Source: Candidatus Zixiibacteriota bacterium (GTDB lineage Bacteria > Zixibacteria > MSB-5A5 > GN15 > FEB-12). Taken from it: a DNA stretch of 31,121 nucleotides. A program made the translations under genes and the position numbers. The stretch lies in the NCBI GenBank assembly GCA_003641415.1, contig QNAG01000002.1, positions 1-31,121 of the forward strand, in the 5' to 3' direction. The notes below the pieces were generated by a model that saw nothing but the letters and a program-made list of their open reading frames with translations, did not search any database and was not told the origin of the DNA. This document shows positions 17,114-24,742 of the stretch, piece after piece (the first letter of the stretch is position 1; each line of letters begins with the position of its first letter).

Positions 17114-17995
17114 CTAATCAAGTACATGGTATTCACCTATCCGATCAAGGCGGAATGTCCTTTCACCCCAAGCACGTTCGCAGAATGCGTTGATATAGAA
17201 AACCTGTCCGAGATGGTAGAAGTTTTCTGGACGGATAACTCGTATTGTAGGTTCATTGGAAGGTGTTGTGTACTCAATCCGGACACGTAGTTTTTCATTT
17301 AGGGCGCGGTTTAGCTCGGCATGTTCTTCAGGTAGATCGGTTTTTTGGGCTCGACAATCAGCCATGCTGTAGATGGAGGCAACATGAGATAGATCGGATT
17401 TGTTTTTTATGTTTCCGATTTTTGGTGCAATCAACTCAAATAGTTTGTGAACCAACGCAGCATCACCAAAAGCACGATGTTCCTGTGACTCAGCAATAGA
17501 AAAATGACGAGCCAGGGCCAGTAATGAATACGAAGCAAGATCGGGGAAATAGCGTTTGAAAAGGTCTACTGTATCTAAAATGATGTTGTTGCCGAAATCA
17601 AGTTCGAATCGTTCCAACTCGCATCCCACAAAAGAGATGTCAAACGGTGCATTGTGCGCAATAAGCACTGAATCTGTTCCACAAAACGACATGAACTTTG
17701 GAAGTATATCCTCTGCAAAAGGAGCATCGATTACCATTTTATCAGTTATTCCGTGAATTCTAATTACTTCGGGGGGAATGGATCTTTTTGGATTGAGTAA
17801 AGACTCGAAAATTTCAGTGTCAGGTTGTCTTATCCGGAATTTCACAGCTCCTATTTCGATAATACGGTTTGCCGGAGCCCAGAGACCGGTGGTTTCCGTA
17901 TCGAAAGCGACAAATGTCTGCTGGAGGATATAGTCGCTGATTTCACCCAATTTTTGCATGGAGTCTAATATGTCCTTTTCTAATTCAATTGACAA
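17114..17995 (-). CDS. DEDDh 3'-5' exonuclease (DnaQ-like) fused to a C-terminal WYL-like domain
   Basis: Residues 27-190 form an epsilon-type exonuclease with the metal-binding residues Asp32 and Glu34 (AFDTETTGL), Asp119 (AHNAPFDISF), and His173/Asp178 (HRAFGDAALV). Such enzymes remove nucleotides from DNA or RNA 3' ends. Residues about 225-293 look like a WYL domain (LRVRIEYTTPSNEPTIRVIR, then GERTFRLDRI). WYL domains bind nucleic acid or small ligands and mostly occur in transcription regulators of defence and DNA-damage systems. No polymerase or helicase domain is attached. TTG at 17995 is supported by AGGA six bases upstream. It has no co-oriented partner; the tRNA lies beyond its 3' end. 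The exonuclease call is firm, the WYL assignment less so. Confidence 0.85.
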   Translation of the reverse strand: MSIELEKDILDSMQKLGEISDYILQQTFVAFDTETTGLWAPANRIIEIGAVKFRIRQPDTEIFESLLNPKRSIPPEVIRIHGITDKMVIDAPFAEDILPKFMSFCGTDSVLIAHNAPFDISFVGCELERFELDFGNNIILDTVDLFKRYFPDLASYSLLALARHFSIAESQEHRAFGDAALVHKLFELIAPKIGNIKNKSDLSHVASIYSMADCRAQKTDLPEEHAELNRALNEKLRVRIEYTTPSNEPTIRVIRPENFYHLGQVFYINAFCERAWGERTFRLDRIGEYHVLD

Positions 17996-18033
17996 CTGCT
18001 TTCCTGCGCTTATCTTGCCCTTTGGAGATAAAT

Positions 18034-18144
18034 ATGATTGGAATAAGTATCAAAGCGTTGTTCGGCTCAGCGCCGGTTGAGTTGAGCACAAAAGTGATGA
18101 CTCGATATCTTCCGACTTCTGCTCCCGGCCTTCAGGATACATAG
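18034..18144 (+). CDS. Possible 36-codon small ORF
   Basis: An ATG at 18034 is preceded by GGAG at six bases and opens 36 codons, ending in TAG at 18142-18144. The product (starting MIGISIKALFGSAPVEL) has no recognisable domain or signal. It lies upstream of the ammonia-lyase promoter candidate. The ribosome binding site is the only positive evidence, and it may be a chance ORF. Confidence 0.25.
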   Translation: MIGISIKALFGSAPVELSTKVMTRYLPTSAPGLQDT

Positions 18145-18167
18145 GGCGACGGAATCGCTTTTCTGAA

Positions 18168-18196
18168 TTGTCCATTCGAAAATAACAGCAGATAAT
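18168..18196 (+). promoter_or_regulatory. Probable sigma-70 promoter of the ammonia-lyase gene
   Basis: TTGTCC (18168-18173), a 17-base spacer and GATAAT (18191-18196) lie about 27 bases before the start codon. The -35 matches the consensus at four of six positions and the -10 at five of six. Confidence 0.45.
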
Positions 18197-18223
18197 GTAT
18201 TAAAATTGAGGAGTAGAACTATT

Positions 18224-19747
18224 ATGGCTATAACACTAAACGGTTCCGGACTTTCAATAGATAGGCTGGCTAAAATAGCTCGCTACAACGAGCCAGTCGA
18301 ACTGGATTCCGACGCTCTGTCCCGGATGAAAAAATGTCGAGATATGCTCGAAAAGAAAATCGACGCTGGAGAAATTATGTACGGCGTCAATACCGGTATC
18401 GGCGAATTTTCAGAAGTAGTACTTGATGATGAGCAGGTCAAGGATTTCCAGAAATATCTTATCTATAATCATTCTGCGGGAATCGGTGATCCGGCTCCGA
18501 TAGAATATGTTCGCGGAGCAATGGCGGCTCGAATTAATGTTCACGCACACGGCAACTCTGGTGTTCGTCCAGAAATAACCCAGACTTTAGTTGATATGCT
18601 CAATAAGGGTGTAACACCGTTTGTATGCCAGAAGGGTTCGGTTGGCGCCTGTGGGGATCTTGCACCGATGGCTCAGATAGCTCTGTTAATGATGGGTGAA
18701 GGAAAGGCTTACTTTAAAGGGGAATTGCTCGAGGGAAAAACAGCAATGGAAAAGGCAGGTATTCCTATCCCCGGTCTGAAAGCCCGCGATGGTTTGGCGG
18801 TTATTAATGGCTCTAATCTTCTGACGGCGATGAGCGCCATCTTTCTCTACGATGCTACCCGATGGCTCAATCAAGCAGAAATCGGTTGTGCCATGTCACT
18901 CGAAGCACTAAAAGCCAACATGAAACCATACAGCGCCAAGCTGCATGAGGTGCGTGGATTCAAGGGGGCTGTTCGGTCTGCTGAGTCTATCCGTAAGCTT
19001 GTGGCTGGTGGTGACCTTGCTGAAGGAAAAGTCAAGTGTAAGGTTCAGGATGCTTACTCGATGCGTTCAACTCCACAGGTGATTGGTACAGCTCGTGATG
19101 CTCTGGCGTATGCTCGCTCGCAGGTTGAGATCGAACTCAACGGAGTTGGAGATAACCCGATATTCTTTCCTGATGAGGATATCCAATTGTCCGGAGCCAA
19201 TTTCCAGGGAACGCCGGTGGCGCTGCCGATGGACATGGCTGGTGCGGCGATTACTATGGTTAGTGTAATGTCGGAACGGAGGATGAATCGTCTCAACAAT
19301 CCAGCTCTCAGTGTTGGATTGCCACCGTTTCTAACCAAAGGCGCCGGTATGTTCTCCGGCCTGATGCTCAGCCAATACACCGCCGACAGTCTGATTGTCG
19401 AACAGCGTATCTTATCGACCCCAGCATCTATCCAATCTATACCGGCGGCAGCGGATCAGGAAGATTTTGTGTCGATGGGTATGAACACCGCTCTGAAGAA
19501 TTTCCAGATATTTGAAAACGCCTGTGGCATTTTGGGTATAGAAATTATGGCTGCAGCCCAGGCTCTTGATTTTCGTGATTATAAATTTGGTCGTGGTGTT
19601 ACCAAAGCTCACGAAGTAGTCAGACGCCACGTTGATTTTCTCGATATTGACCGGCCCCTGTATTCTGACCATACGAAGATGCAACAGCTAATCCGCTCAT
19701 GTGAGATATTGGAGGAAGTAGAGAAGGAGGTTGGGACACTGGGATAG
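18224..19747 (+). CDS. hutH: Histidine/aromatic amino acid ammonia-lyase with an Ala-Cys-Gly MIO triad
   Basis: The family removes ammonia from histidine (giving urocanate) or from Phe/Tyr, using an MIO group formed from an internal Ala-Ser-Gly. Numbering matches P. putida HutH: Tyr53 (MYGVNTGIG), His83 (YNHSAGIG), and the triad at 142-144 (GSVGACGDLAP), where residue 143 is Cys (TGT, 18650-18652) instead of Ser. Other active-site blocks are intact: INGSNLLTAMSA, QDAYSMRSTPQVIG, SGANFQGTP and QEDFVSMG. His83 in the selectivity loop favours histidine, though the preceding Asn (usually Ser) and Phe in QEDF (usually His) leave the substrate open. ATG at 18224 is supported by AGGAG about 10 bases upstream; a TTG at 18206 lies inside that site. 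No hutU, hutI or hutG is nearby. The family is firm; the symbol is tentative. Confidence 0.88.
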   Translation: MAITLNGSGLSIDRLAKIARYNEPVELDSDALSRMKKCRDMLEKKIDAGEIMYGVNTGIGEFSEVVLDDEQVKDFQKYLIYNHSAGIGDPAPIEYVRGAMAARINVHAHGNSGVRPEITQTLVDMLNKGVTPFVCQKGSVGACGDLAPMAQIALLMMGEGKAYFKGELLEGKTAMEKAGIPIPGLKARDGLAVINGSNLLTAMSAIFLYDATRWLNQAEIGCAMSLEALKANMKPYSAKLHEVRGFKGAVRSAESIRKLVAGGDLAEGKVKCKVQDAYSMRSTPQVIGTARDALAYARSQVEIELNGVGDNPIFFPDEDIQLSGANFQGTPVALPMDMAGAAITMVSVMSERRMNRLNNPALSVGLPPFLTKGAGMFSGLMLSQYTADSLIVEQRILSTPASIQSIPAAADQEDFVSMGMNTALKNFQIFENACGILGIEIMAAAQALDFRDYKFGRGVTKAHEVVRRHVDFLDIDRPLYSDHTKMQQLIRSCEILEEVEKEVGTLG

Positions 19748-19765
19748 ATTTGCTGGATTATGTCA

Positions 19766-19788
19766 GGCAGGAGTCATACGCTCCTGCC
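19766..19788. terminator. Hairpin between converging genes
   Basis: A perfect 8-bp stem, GGCAGGAG/CTCCTGCC, with a TCATACG loop lies between the stops of the ammonia-lyase and the MFS gene. There is no T-run on either strand, so it may be a Rho-assisted or RNA-protecting hairpin and not a classical terminator. Confidence 0.5.
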
Positions 19789-19806
19789 GATGGGGGCTGA
19801 ATGCGC

Positions 19807-21195
19807 TTATTTTTTTCGTGACAGGCAAAATGGGACTCCAATCAAAGCTGTGACCATTGCTGCCAGCATCACGGGATGGAAGCTCTTCACAAACAAAGTG
19901 ACAGGGTCTGTTGTACCTGATGCATAAATAGATTCAAAGAACGCAAACAACGAAGTAGAAAGTGCCACTCCGATGGCAATTCCGATGTTGCGAGACGTAG
20001 CCAGTACACCAGAAGCAACTGCTCGTTTATCAGGAGTGACAGACCCCATCAATGATGATGAGTTCGGAGTATTAAAAACAGCGTTACCAACACTTGTTAT
20101 TACAAGACAAAGGATAATGAACTCAGCGGATGTGGTTTCTCCAAGTGTTGATAGAAGATACAATCCAAAAGTTAGTGTCAGCATTCCTATTGTAGTAAGG
20201 AATCTTGATCCTATTCTGTCTGACAGCTTTCCCGATAGCGGCGCCACGATGAACATAAGAAACGGGGAAATGATAAGAAAAAGCCCAACTGTTTGTGGCC
20301 CGTAATTCTTAACTCTTTCAAGATAAAACGGTATAAAGACAATAGTGCTGGCCAGAGCTATAAATATCAACACCGCTGCTATAAGAGCATTAGTAAACTG
20401 GCGATTTCTAAACAAGTCGAGGCCAAAAAGCGCGGTTTGTGGGTTTGACTCTGACTTGAAAAAAATTACAAGTGCTGTTCCGGAAAGAATTAACAAGCCC
20501 CAGACGCGGATATTTATAAGGGAGTAATCACTGATTAGAGATAATGCCAGTGTACCACTCAAAAGCGTCACTGATATTGACACTGCTCCCCTCAGGTGAA
20601 GTCGATGAGTTGTCTCTGGTATAGGAAGGAGTTTGAAGTATCGTGAAGTTAGGAATAAACCTACTAATCCAATAGGAATATTGATGGCGAATATAATCTG
20701 CCAGGGGAAATGTTGTAGGATTACCCCGCCCAGTGGTGGACCTGTCATCAAGCCGGCTGATACCATCATTACAATCATGCCAATACCCTTACCTCGTTCA
20801 CGTTTAGGGAAGACAGTTGTAACAAGTCCAGGTCCAATAGCTTGGAACATAGCTGAACCGATTGCCTGTATCACACGTCCGGCAATAAGGATTTCAATAG
20901 ATCCTGCTGCAACGCAGGTTAGTGACCCAGCCAGGAAAAAGATATAGCCGAATTTGTAAGCGAATCCATACCCCTTACGCTCGACCCAGGTTCCGAAGAT
21001 CATCATTAACGAAACAATCGTCAGTGCATAAGCCAGGATTACCCATGCAACCACGTCGATACTGCTTTGAAACTCATTCGCTATAGTTGGTAGAGCAACA
21101 TTGAGAATAGAACCGTCAAGCGTAGACATAAAGGTGCCTATGGCTCCGACAGAAAAGAAACGATACTTGTTTCTTAGGATAATATCGCTGTTCAT
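19807..21195 (-). CDS. MFS transporter, DHA2 (EmrB-like, 14-TM) drug:proton antiporter
   Basis: An inner-membrane proton-coupled exporter. The N-terminal half carries the DHA2 motif LDGSILNVALPTIANEF in helix 1, the loop 2-3 motif GTWVERKGYG, and the antiporter motif GLMTGPPLGGVIL in helix 5. At 462 aa with many closely spaced hydrophobic segments it fits the 14-helix family, slightly shorter than EmrB, with a C-terminus ending shortly after the last helix. The substrate cannot be told from sequence. No membrane-fusion partner (EmrA-like) lies nearby, so it probably works alone in the inner membrane. AAGGA stands about 12 bases before the ATG, a weak ribosome binding site. It is divergent from the ECF sigma operon at 21361. 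Confidence 0.88.
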   Translation of the reverse strand: MNSDIILRNKYRFFSVGAIGTFMSTLDGSILNVALPTIANEFQSSIDVVAWVILAYALTIVSLMMIFGTWVERKGYGFAYKFGYIFFLAGSLTCVAAGSIEILIAGRVIQAIGSAMFQAIGPGLVTTVFPKRERGKGIGMIVMMVSAGLMTGPPLGGVILQHFPWQIIFAINIPIGLVGLFLTSRYFKLLPIPETTHRLHLRGAVSISVTLLSGTLALSLISDYSLINIRVWGLLILSGTALVIFFKSESNPQTALFGLDLFRNRQFTNALIAAVLIFIALASTIVFIPFYLERVKNYGPQTVGLFLIISPFLMFIVAPLSGKLSDRIGSRFLTTIGMLTLTFGLYLLSTLGETTSAEFIILCLVITSVGNAVFNTPNSSSLMGSVTPDKRAVASGVLATSRNIGIAIGVALSTSLFAFFESIYASGTTDPVTLFVKSFHPVMLAAMVTALIGVPFCLSRKK

Positions 21196-21360
21196 GCGAT
21201 ATGAAAATCCTTATAAGTTATTGTGTAAAAAAAGGATTGACAAATCATGGCGATCACCATAAGCTTTCCCACGAAAACAGTCAACCGTTTTTTCCAGGGT
21301 GGGCATTAAACAGGTGCTTCTCTTAAACGTTAATAGAATGCAGCGCCAACAGATCGGGAT
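21196..21360. other. Divergent promoter region between MFS exporter and ECF operon
   Basis: This 165-base gap must hold the promoters of both the exporter and the sigma operon. I cannot place a clear -35/-10 for either, including a typical ECF-type AAC-containing -35 motif with a matching -10. Confidence 0.4.
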
Positions 21361-21936
21361 ATGAACGAAACAATCCCGGAATTGGTGGATAGATTTGTCC
21401 AGGGAGACCAAGCAGCTTTTGCAGTGCTGTTGGAAAGGTTTAGACGGAAAGTCTATTCGTTGGCGTATCAGGTGTTGAGAAATCACCTTGATGCCGATGA
21501 GGTTGTACAGGAAACGTTTGTACGTATTTACAAGAGACGTAAGGAGTTAGCCAATGTAAAGTACTTCTCGACGTTCCTTCTGAGGATCGCTATGAATTAC
21601 TCTATCGATCTGTTGCGAAAACGCAAAGGCCACAGTCAGATGGCTCAAGATAGTAGCTCGCTTCCCGGAGAAGTGCAGTTGCAGTTGTCACGGAAGGTGT
21701 CAACGCCGAGTGAAGATTATGCTAACAAAGCGCTGATGGAGGAAATCCAAAGAGCGCTTGAAACATTGCCGCCAAAGCAGAAATTAACCGCTATCTTGCA
21801 CGACATTGAAGGTTATAGCAAGCCAGAGATCGCCGAATTTTTCAAATGCCCGGAAGCAACTGTTCGATCTAACCTTCATATCGCCAGGAATAAGTTGCGA
21901 AAGATATTGAGACGGCGACTCGGAAAAGGAAAGTAA
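21361..21936 (+). CDS. ECF-family sigma factor heading the GWxTD operon (191 aa)
   Basis: Region 2 covers about residues 10-85 (QAAFAVLLERFRRKVYSLAY, DADEVVQETFVRIYK, FSTFLLRIAMNYSIDLLRKR). Region 4 covers about 130-185 (LPPKQKLTAILHDIEGYSKP, EIAEFFKCPEATVRSNLHIA). The only upstream ribosome-binding match is weak (GGGAT next to the ATG), so initiation may be limiting. One base separates its stop from the anti-sigma gene. It heads a five-gene co-directional unit (anti-sigma, lipoprotein, two GWxTD proteins) ending at a terminator at 26225. The layout suggests the sigma factor controls this envelope module, possibly including itself. Confidence 0.92.
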   Translation: MNETIPELVDRFVQGDQAAFAVLLERFRRKVYSLAYQVLRNHLDADEVVQETFVRIYKRRKELANVKYFSTFLLRIAMNYSIDLLRKRKGHSQMAQDSSSLPGEVQLQLSRKVSTPSEDYANKALMEEIQRALETLPPKQKLTAILHDIEGYSKPEIAEFFKCPEATVRSNLHIARNKLRKILRRRLGKGK

Positions 21937-21937
21937 A

Positions 21938-22519
21938 ATGATATGTCAAGAAGCTCTTTCGCTTCTGGATCAGTATATCGACGGTGAACTTTCTCCTGAT
22001 CAAATTAATGAGGTTCAGAATCATTTAAAAAACTGTCCCGAATGCAGTGAAGAGTTCTATCTTGCTCGACAGGTGAAACTGATACTGGGAAAGAATCGGG
22101 GACCGGAACCTAGTGGTGAGTATTGGTCTGAGATTACTGGACTAATACTGGCCAAGACAGTGGATATTGAACAGACCAATTCTATTGAGTGTACATATTC
22201 AGAGGAACTGGTGTGGCGTCGGAATGCTCTGGTACGCTCTATTGTTTCTGTTGCAGCATCTATGGCTATTTTGTTTTCAGCTCTGCTTATAGGTTCGACA
22301 CAAAATCAGCAAATATCCGCAGCCAATCAGTCAGGTAGTCCGGTTCTGGCTACAGCTGATGTAAGGGATTTCCTGGCATCTGATGACACGGAGCTGTTTA
22401 GCAGTGAACACCAGCGACGCCTCACCCTGGGTATGCTGTTGATTGGTATGCCGGGATCACTTGGACGTTTTGCTGCTTTGCCGGAATTGCTTAACGGAAT
22501 AGAGGAACAAAGGAATTGA
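21938..22519 (+). CDS. Zinc-finger anti-sigma factor (193 aa)
   Basis: The N-terminal zf-HC2 domain has His29-x3-Cys33-x2-Cys36 (NHLKNCPEC) and an early Cys3, the usual arrangement for holding an ECF sigma factor. One membrane segment lies at about residues 98-118 (IVSVAASMAILFSALLIGS). The C-terminal 75 residues are probably periplasmic and contain no named domain. The ATG is one base past the sigma stop, indicating coupled expression. A role as the membrane sensor/inhibitor of the 21361 sigma factor follows from family and position. Confidence 0.87.
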   Translation: MICQEALSLLDQYIDGELSPDQINEVQNHLKNCPECSEEFYLARQVKLILGKNRGPEPSGEYWSEITGLILAKTVDIEQTNSIECTYSEELVWRRNALVRSIVSVAASMAILFSALLIGSTQNQQISAANQSGSPVLATADVRDFLASDDTELFSSEHQRRLTLGMLLIGMPGSLGRFAALPELLNGIEEQRN

Positions 22520-22542
22520 AACCGTCAATATCGAGGGGAAAT

Positions 22543-23391
22543 ATGCTAAGTAAACTAACCGCCTGTTTGCTGTTTCTATTATTGGTTATAATTGTAGCTT
22601 CAGGATGTGACCAAGGAGATAAGAAAGTTGTCCTGCGTTACAAATATATACCGGGTTTGACACTGAGCTATGAGCAGACTTTTAACCGCAGTGTCAAGGT
22701 AATAGAGGATGATTCAGTTATAAATGATTACTCATCCGACTACCGAGCTACTATTATTCAGGAGATTACTGATATCTACGATGATGGTTCTACTGCGCTT
22801 ACAGAGTTGGATACCTGGTTCTATAAGGTACCCTCCAAAGAAGACACTACTGTGATGGAGGAACATGAATTCAAGCGTGAATTGAAACTCAAAGTGCGTC
22901 CCGATGGTAAGGTGCTTGATATCGAATTCCCCGATAAGGAAAGCCGAAGTTCAGTCGCTTACATTAAAAACATATATGAACAGGGAATGCCAGTATTTCC
23001 CAGTGAGGAAATAACTCCGGGTTACAACTGGACCCAGACTACAAAAGTTATGCTGCCCAACGGAATCATGGAAGCTTCAACTACGTACAAATTTCAGTCC
23101 ATAGCCAGGGAGAGTGGGTATGACTGTGCAATAATTGAATGCGATGGAAATCTTGTTATACCTGTCGAGGAAGAGCCCAGCGATTCGCTTATGCGTACAG
23201 GCATTGACCACATTCAGACAACGGGGAAATTATACTTTGCTTTCAAAGAAGGCATTGTTGTATTGCAACGGGAAAGATGGATAGTAGATGGCGATCGGAC
23301 CAAGAAAATTAGGGGAGTTGAGACAGACTACAAGGTAGCTCTTGAAATCGATACAGAATTCAAACTTGTTGAACGATCGATAGTTCCTTAG
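22543..23391 (+). CDS. Hypothetical lipoprotein of the ECF/GWxTD operon (282 aa)
   Basis: The N-terminus has a hydrophobic stretch ending in the lipobox VASGC, so the protein is exported and lipidated. The mature part is rich in beta-strand patterns (LRYKYIPGLTLSYEQTFNRS, then GYNWTQTTKVMLPNG) and resembles DUF6263-type lipoproteins, though I cannot confirm the family. ATG at 22543 is preferred because GAGGGG lies just upstream; an in-frame TTG at 22516 overlaps the preceding gene and would push a charged leader before the signal peptide. Its place between the anti-sigma gene and two GWxTD genes suggests a shared envelope function. Confidence 0.75.
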   Translation: MLSKLTACLLFLLLVIIVASGCDQGDKKVVLRYKYIPGLTLSYEQTFNRSVKVIEDDSVINDYSSDYRATIIQEITDIYDDGSTALTELDTWFYKVPSKEDTTVMEEHEFKRELKLKVRPDGKVLDIEFPDKESRSSVAYIKNIYEQGMPVFPSEEITPGYNWTQTTKVMLPNGIMEASTTYKFQSIARESGYDCAIIECDGNLVIPVEEEPSDSLMRTGIDHIQTTGKLYFAFKEGIVVLQRERWIVDGDRTKKIRGVETDYKVALEIDTEFKLVERSIVP

Positions 23392-23400
23392 GAGGTTGTC

Positions 23401-24714
23401 TTGAGGAGAATCCTTGTTTTTCTTGTGGCTGTTATTTTAGCCTCGCAGGTTTTGGCTCAGTCTTCTATTTACCGATTACCCTTTGAAAGTCAAAATATCC
23501 TGCTTGATTATGCGGTATTCCCAAGTTCGGAGTCCAACCAGGTTCGGCTCGAAGTCTATTACCAGACATACAATAGCGCTTTGCCTTTCCGACAGGTTGG
23601 GAAGTTCTTGGAAGCCGAATACGAGGTGGCTATTGAGATTGTCAACAATGATGGGCAGCCGGTAGTTTCTCGCCGTGAGGATAGGGAAGTGCGGGTTGCA
23701 GATATTACCCAAGCCCATTCCCGTAACGACTATCGCATAGGCCAGGTGAATTTCGAGATACCAGCCGGTAAATACGAATTGGTTTTTGTTCTATCCGATA
23801 AACACAGTGATGCCACTATTAGACGTGAACTGAAGTTGCGTCTTAAGTCTTTTAAAGCATCAAAGCCAAAACTGTCTGATATCGAATTAGTACTTACCGC
23901 AACCGTAGCAGACTCTGTAAGGAATGATTTCTTCAAAGCGAACATGGATATTATCCCTTCACTATCAAAGCAGTTCGGGGCTGAAGATGATGCTTGCCTG
24001 ATGTTCTATTTAGAGATTTACCGCGGCACTGATTCCTATGATAAGGTAACTGTTGAGACAGTATTGCGACATAACCGTCACGGAGTAATGTATAGGGACA
24101 CACTACAGACTATTCTTGACAAAGCAATCACATGTCAATTAAAAGAAATATCTATTAAGGAGTTTCGAGCTGGGAAGTATGAACTTAATGTTCAGTTACA
24201 TGGTCGGCGCGGGAAGAAACTCAGTGAGAAGAAAGTTATTTTAGAAGTACCGTGGAATCAAACCACATTGCTTAAATATGAATATAAAGAAGCAGTTGCG
24301 CAACTTGAGTTCATAGCCGAACCTGGTGAGACTAAAAAACTTAAAGCTATCAGTGATTACGAAGAGAGGTTACGCGCCTTCAACGAGTTCTGGGCGGAAA
24401 GGGATCCCAATCCATCGACTCCTATCAATGAGTTGAAGGTACGGTTCTATTACCGAATAAATACTGCAAACAAGCTATTTACCATTATGGGACACCAGGG
24501 ATGGCGAACAGATCGCGGGAGAATTCTGATTCAATACGGAGAACCTGACCAGATTGATGATTACCCATTTGCCCTTAATCAACCGCCCTACCAACAATGG
24601 CACTACTACGAGCAAGGGCCGTATCGAAAGTTTACTTTTGTTGACAAAAATGAAGATGGAGATTATCGTCTTGTCTACCCGTATAACGGCTTGGACCAGC
24701 GACCTGACTTTTAG
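23401..24714 (+). CDS. GWxTD domain-containing exported protein 1 (437 aa)
   Basis: A signal peptide (ILVFLVAVILASQVLAQ) is followed by two beta-rich regions (residues about 25-150 and 155-290). The conserved C-terminal GWxTD domain (about 320-430) has the defining GWRTD at 367-371, preceded by an FNEFWAERDPNP segment and followed by ILIQYGEPDQI and QQWHYYEQGP. The biochemical role of the domain is not established; it occurs in secreted proteins of FCB-group and related bacteria. TTG at 23401 is the start: AGGAGG lies five bases upstream and the signal peptide follows. It is adjacent to a second, diverged copy, so the pair probably arose by duplication. Confidence 0.88.
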   Translation: MRRILVFLVAVILASQVLAQSSIYRLPFESQNILLDYAVFPSSESNQVRLEVYYQTYNSALPFRQVGKFLEAEYEVAIEIVNNDGQPVVSRREDREVRVADITQAHSRNDYRIGQVNFEIPAGKYELVFVLSDKHSDATIRRELKLRLKSFKASKPKLSDIELVLTATVADSVRNDFFKANMDIIPSLSKQFGAEDDACLMFYLEIYRGTDSYDKVTVETVLRHNRHGVMYRDTLQTILDKAITCQLKEISIKEFRAGKYELNVQLHGRRGKKLSEKKVILEVPWNQTTLLKYEYKEAVAQLEFIAEPGETKKLKAISDYEERLRAFNEFWAERDPNPSTPINELKVRFYYRINTANKLFTIMGHQGWRTDRGRILIQYGEPDQIDDYPFALNQPPYQQWHYYEQGPYRKFTFVDKNEDGDYRLVYPYNGLDQRPDF

Positions 24715-24742
24715 TATAGAGAAAGACGTGACGATAAGCAAA

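Noticed and set aside
24554..24742. N-terminal extension of the second GWxTD protein
   Set aside because: It overlaps the end of the first GWxTD gene in another frame and would place 63 unrelated residues before an evident signal peptide.
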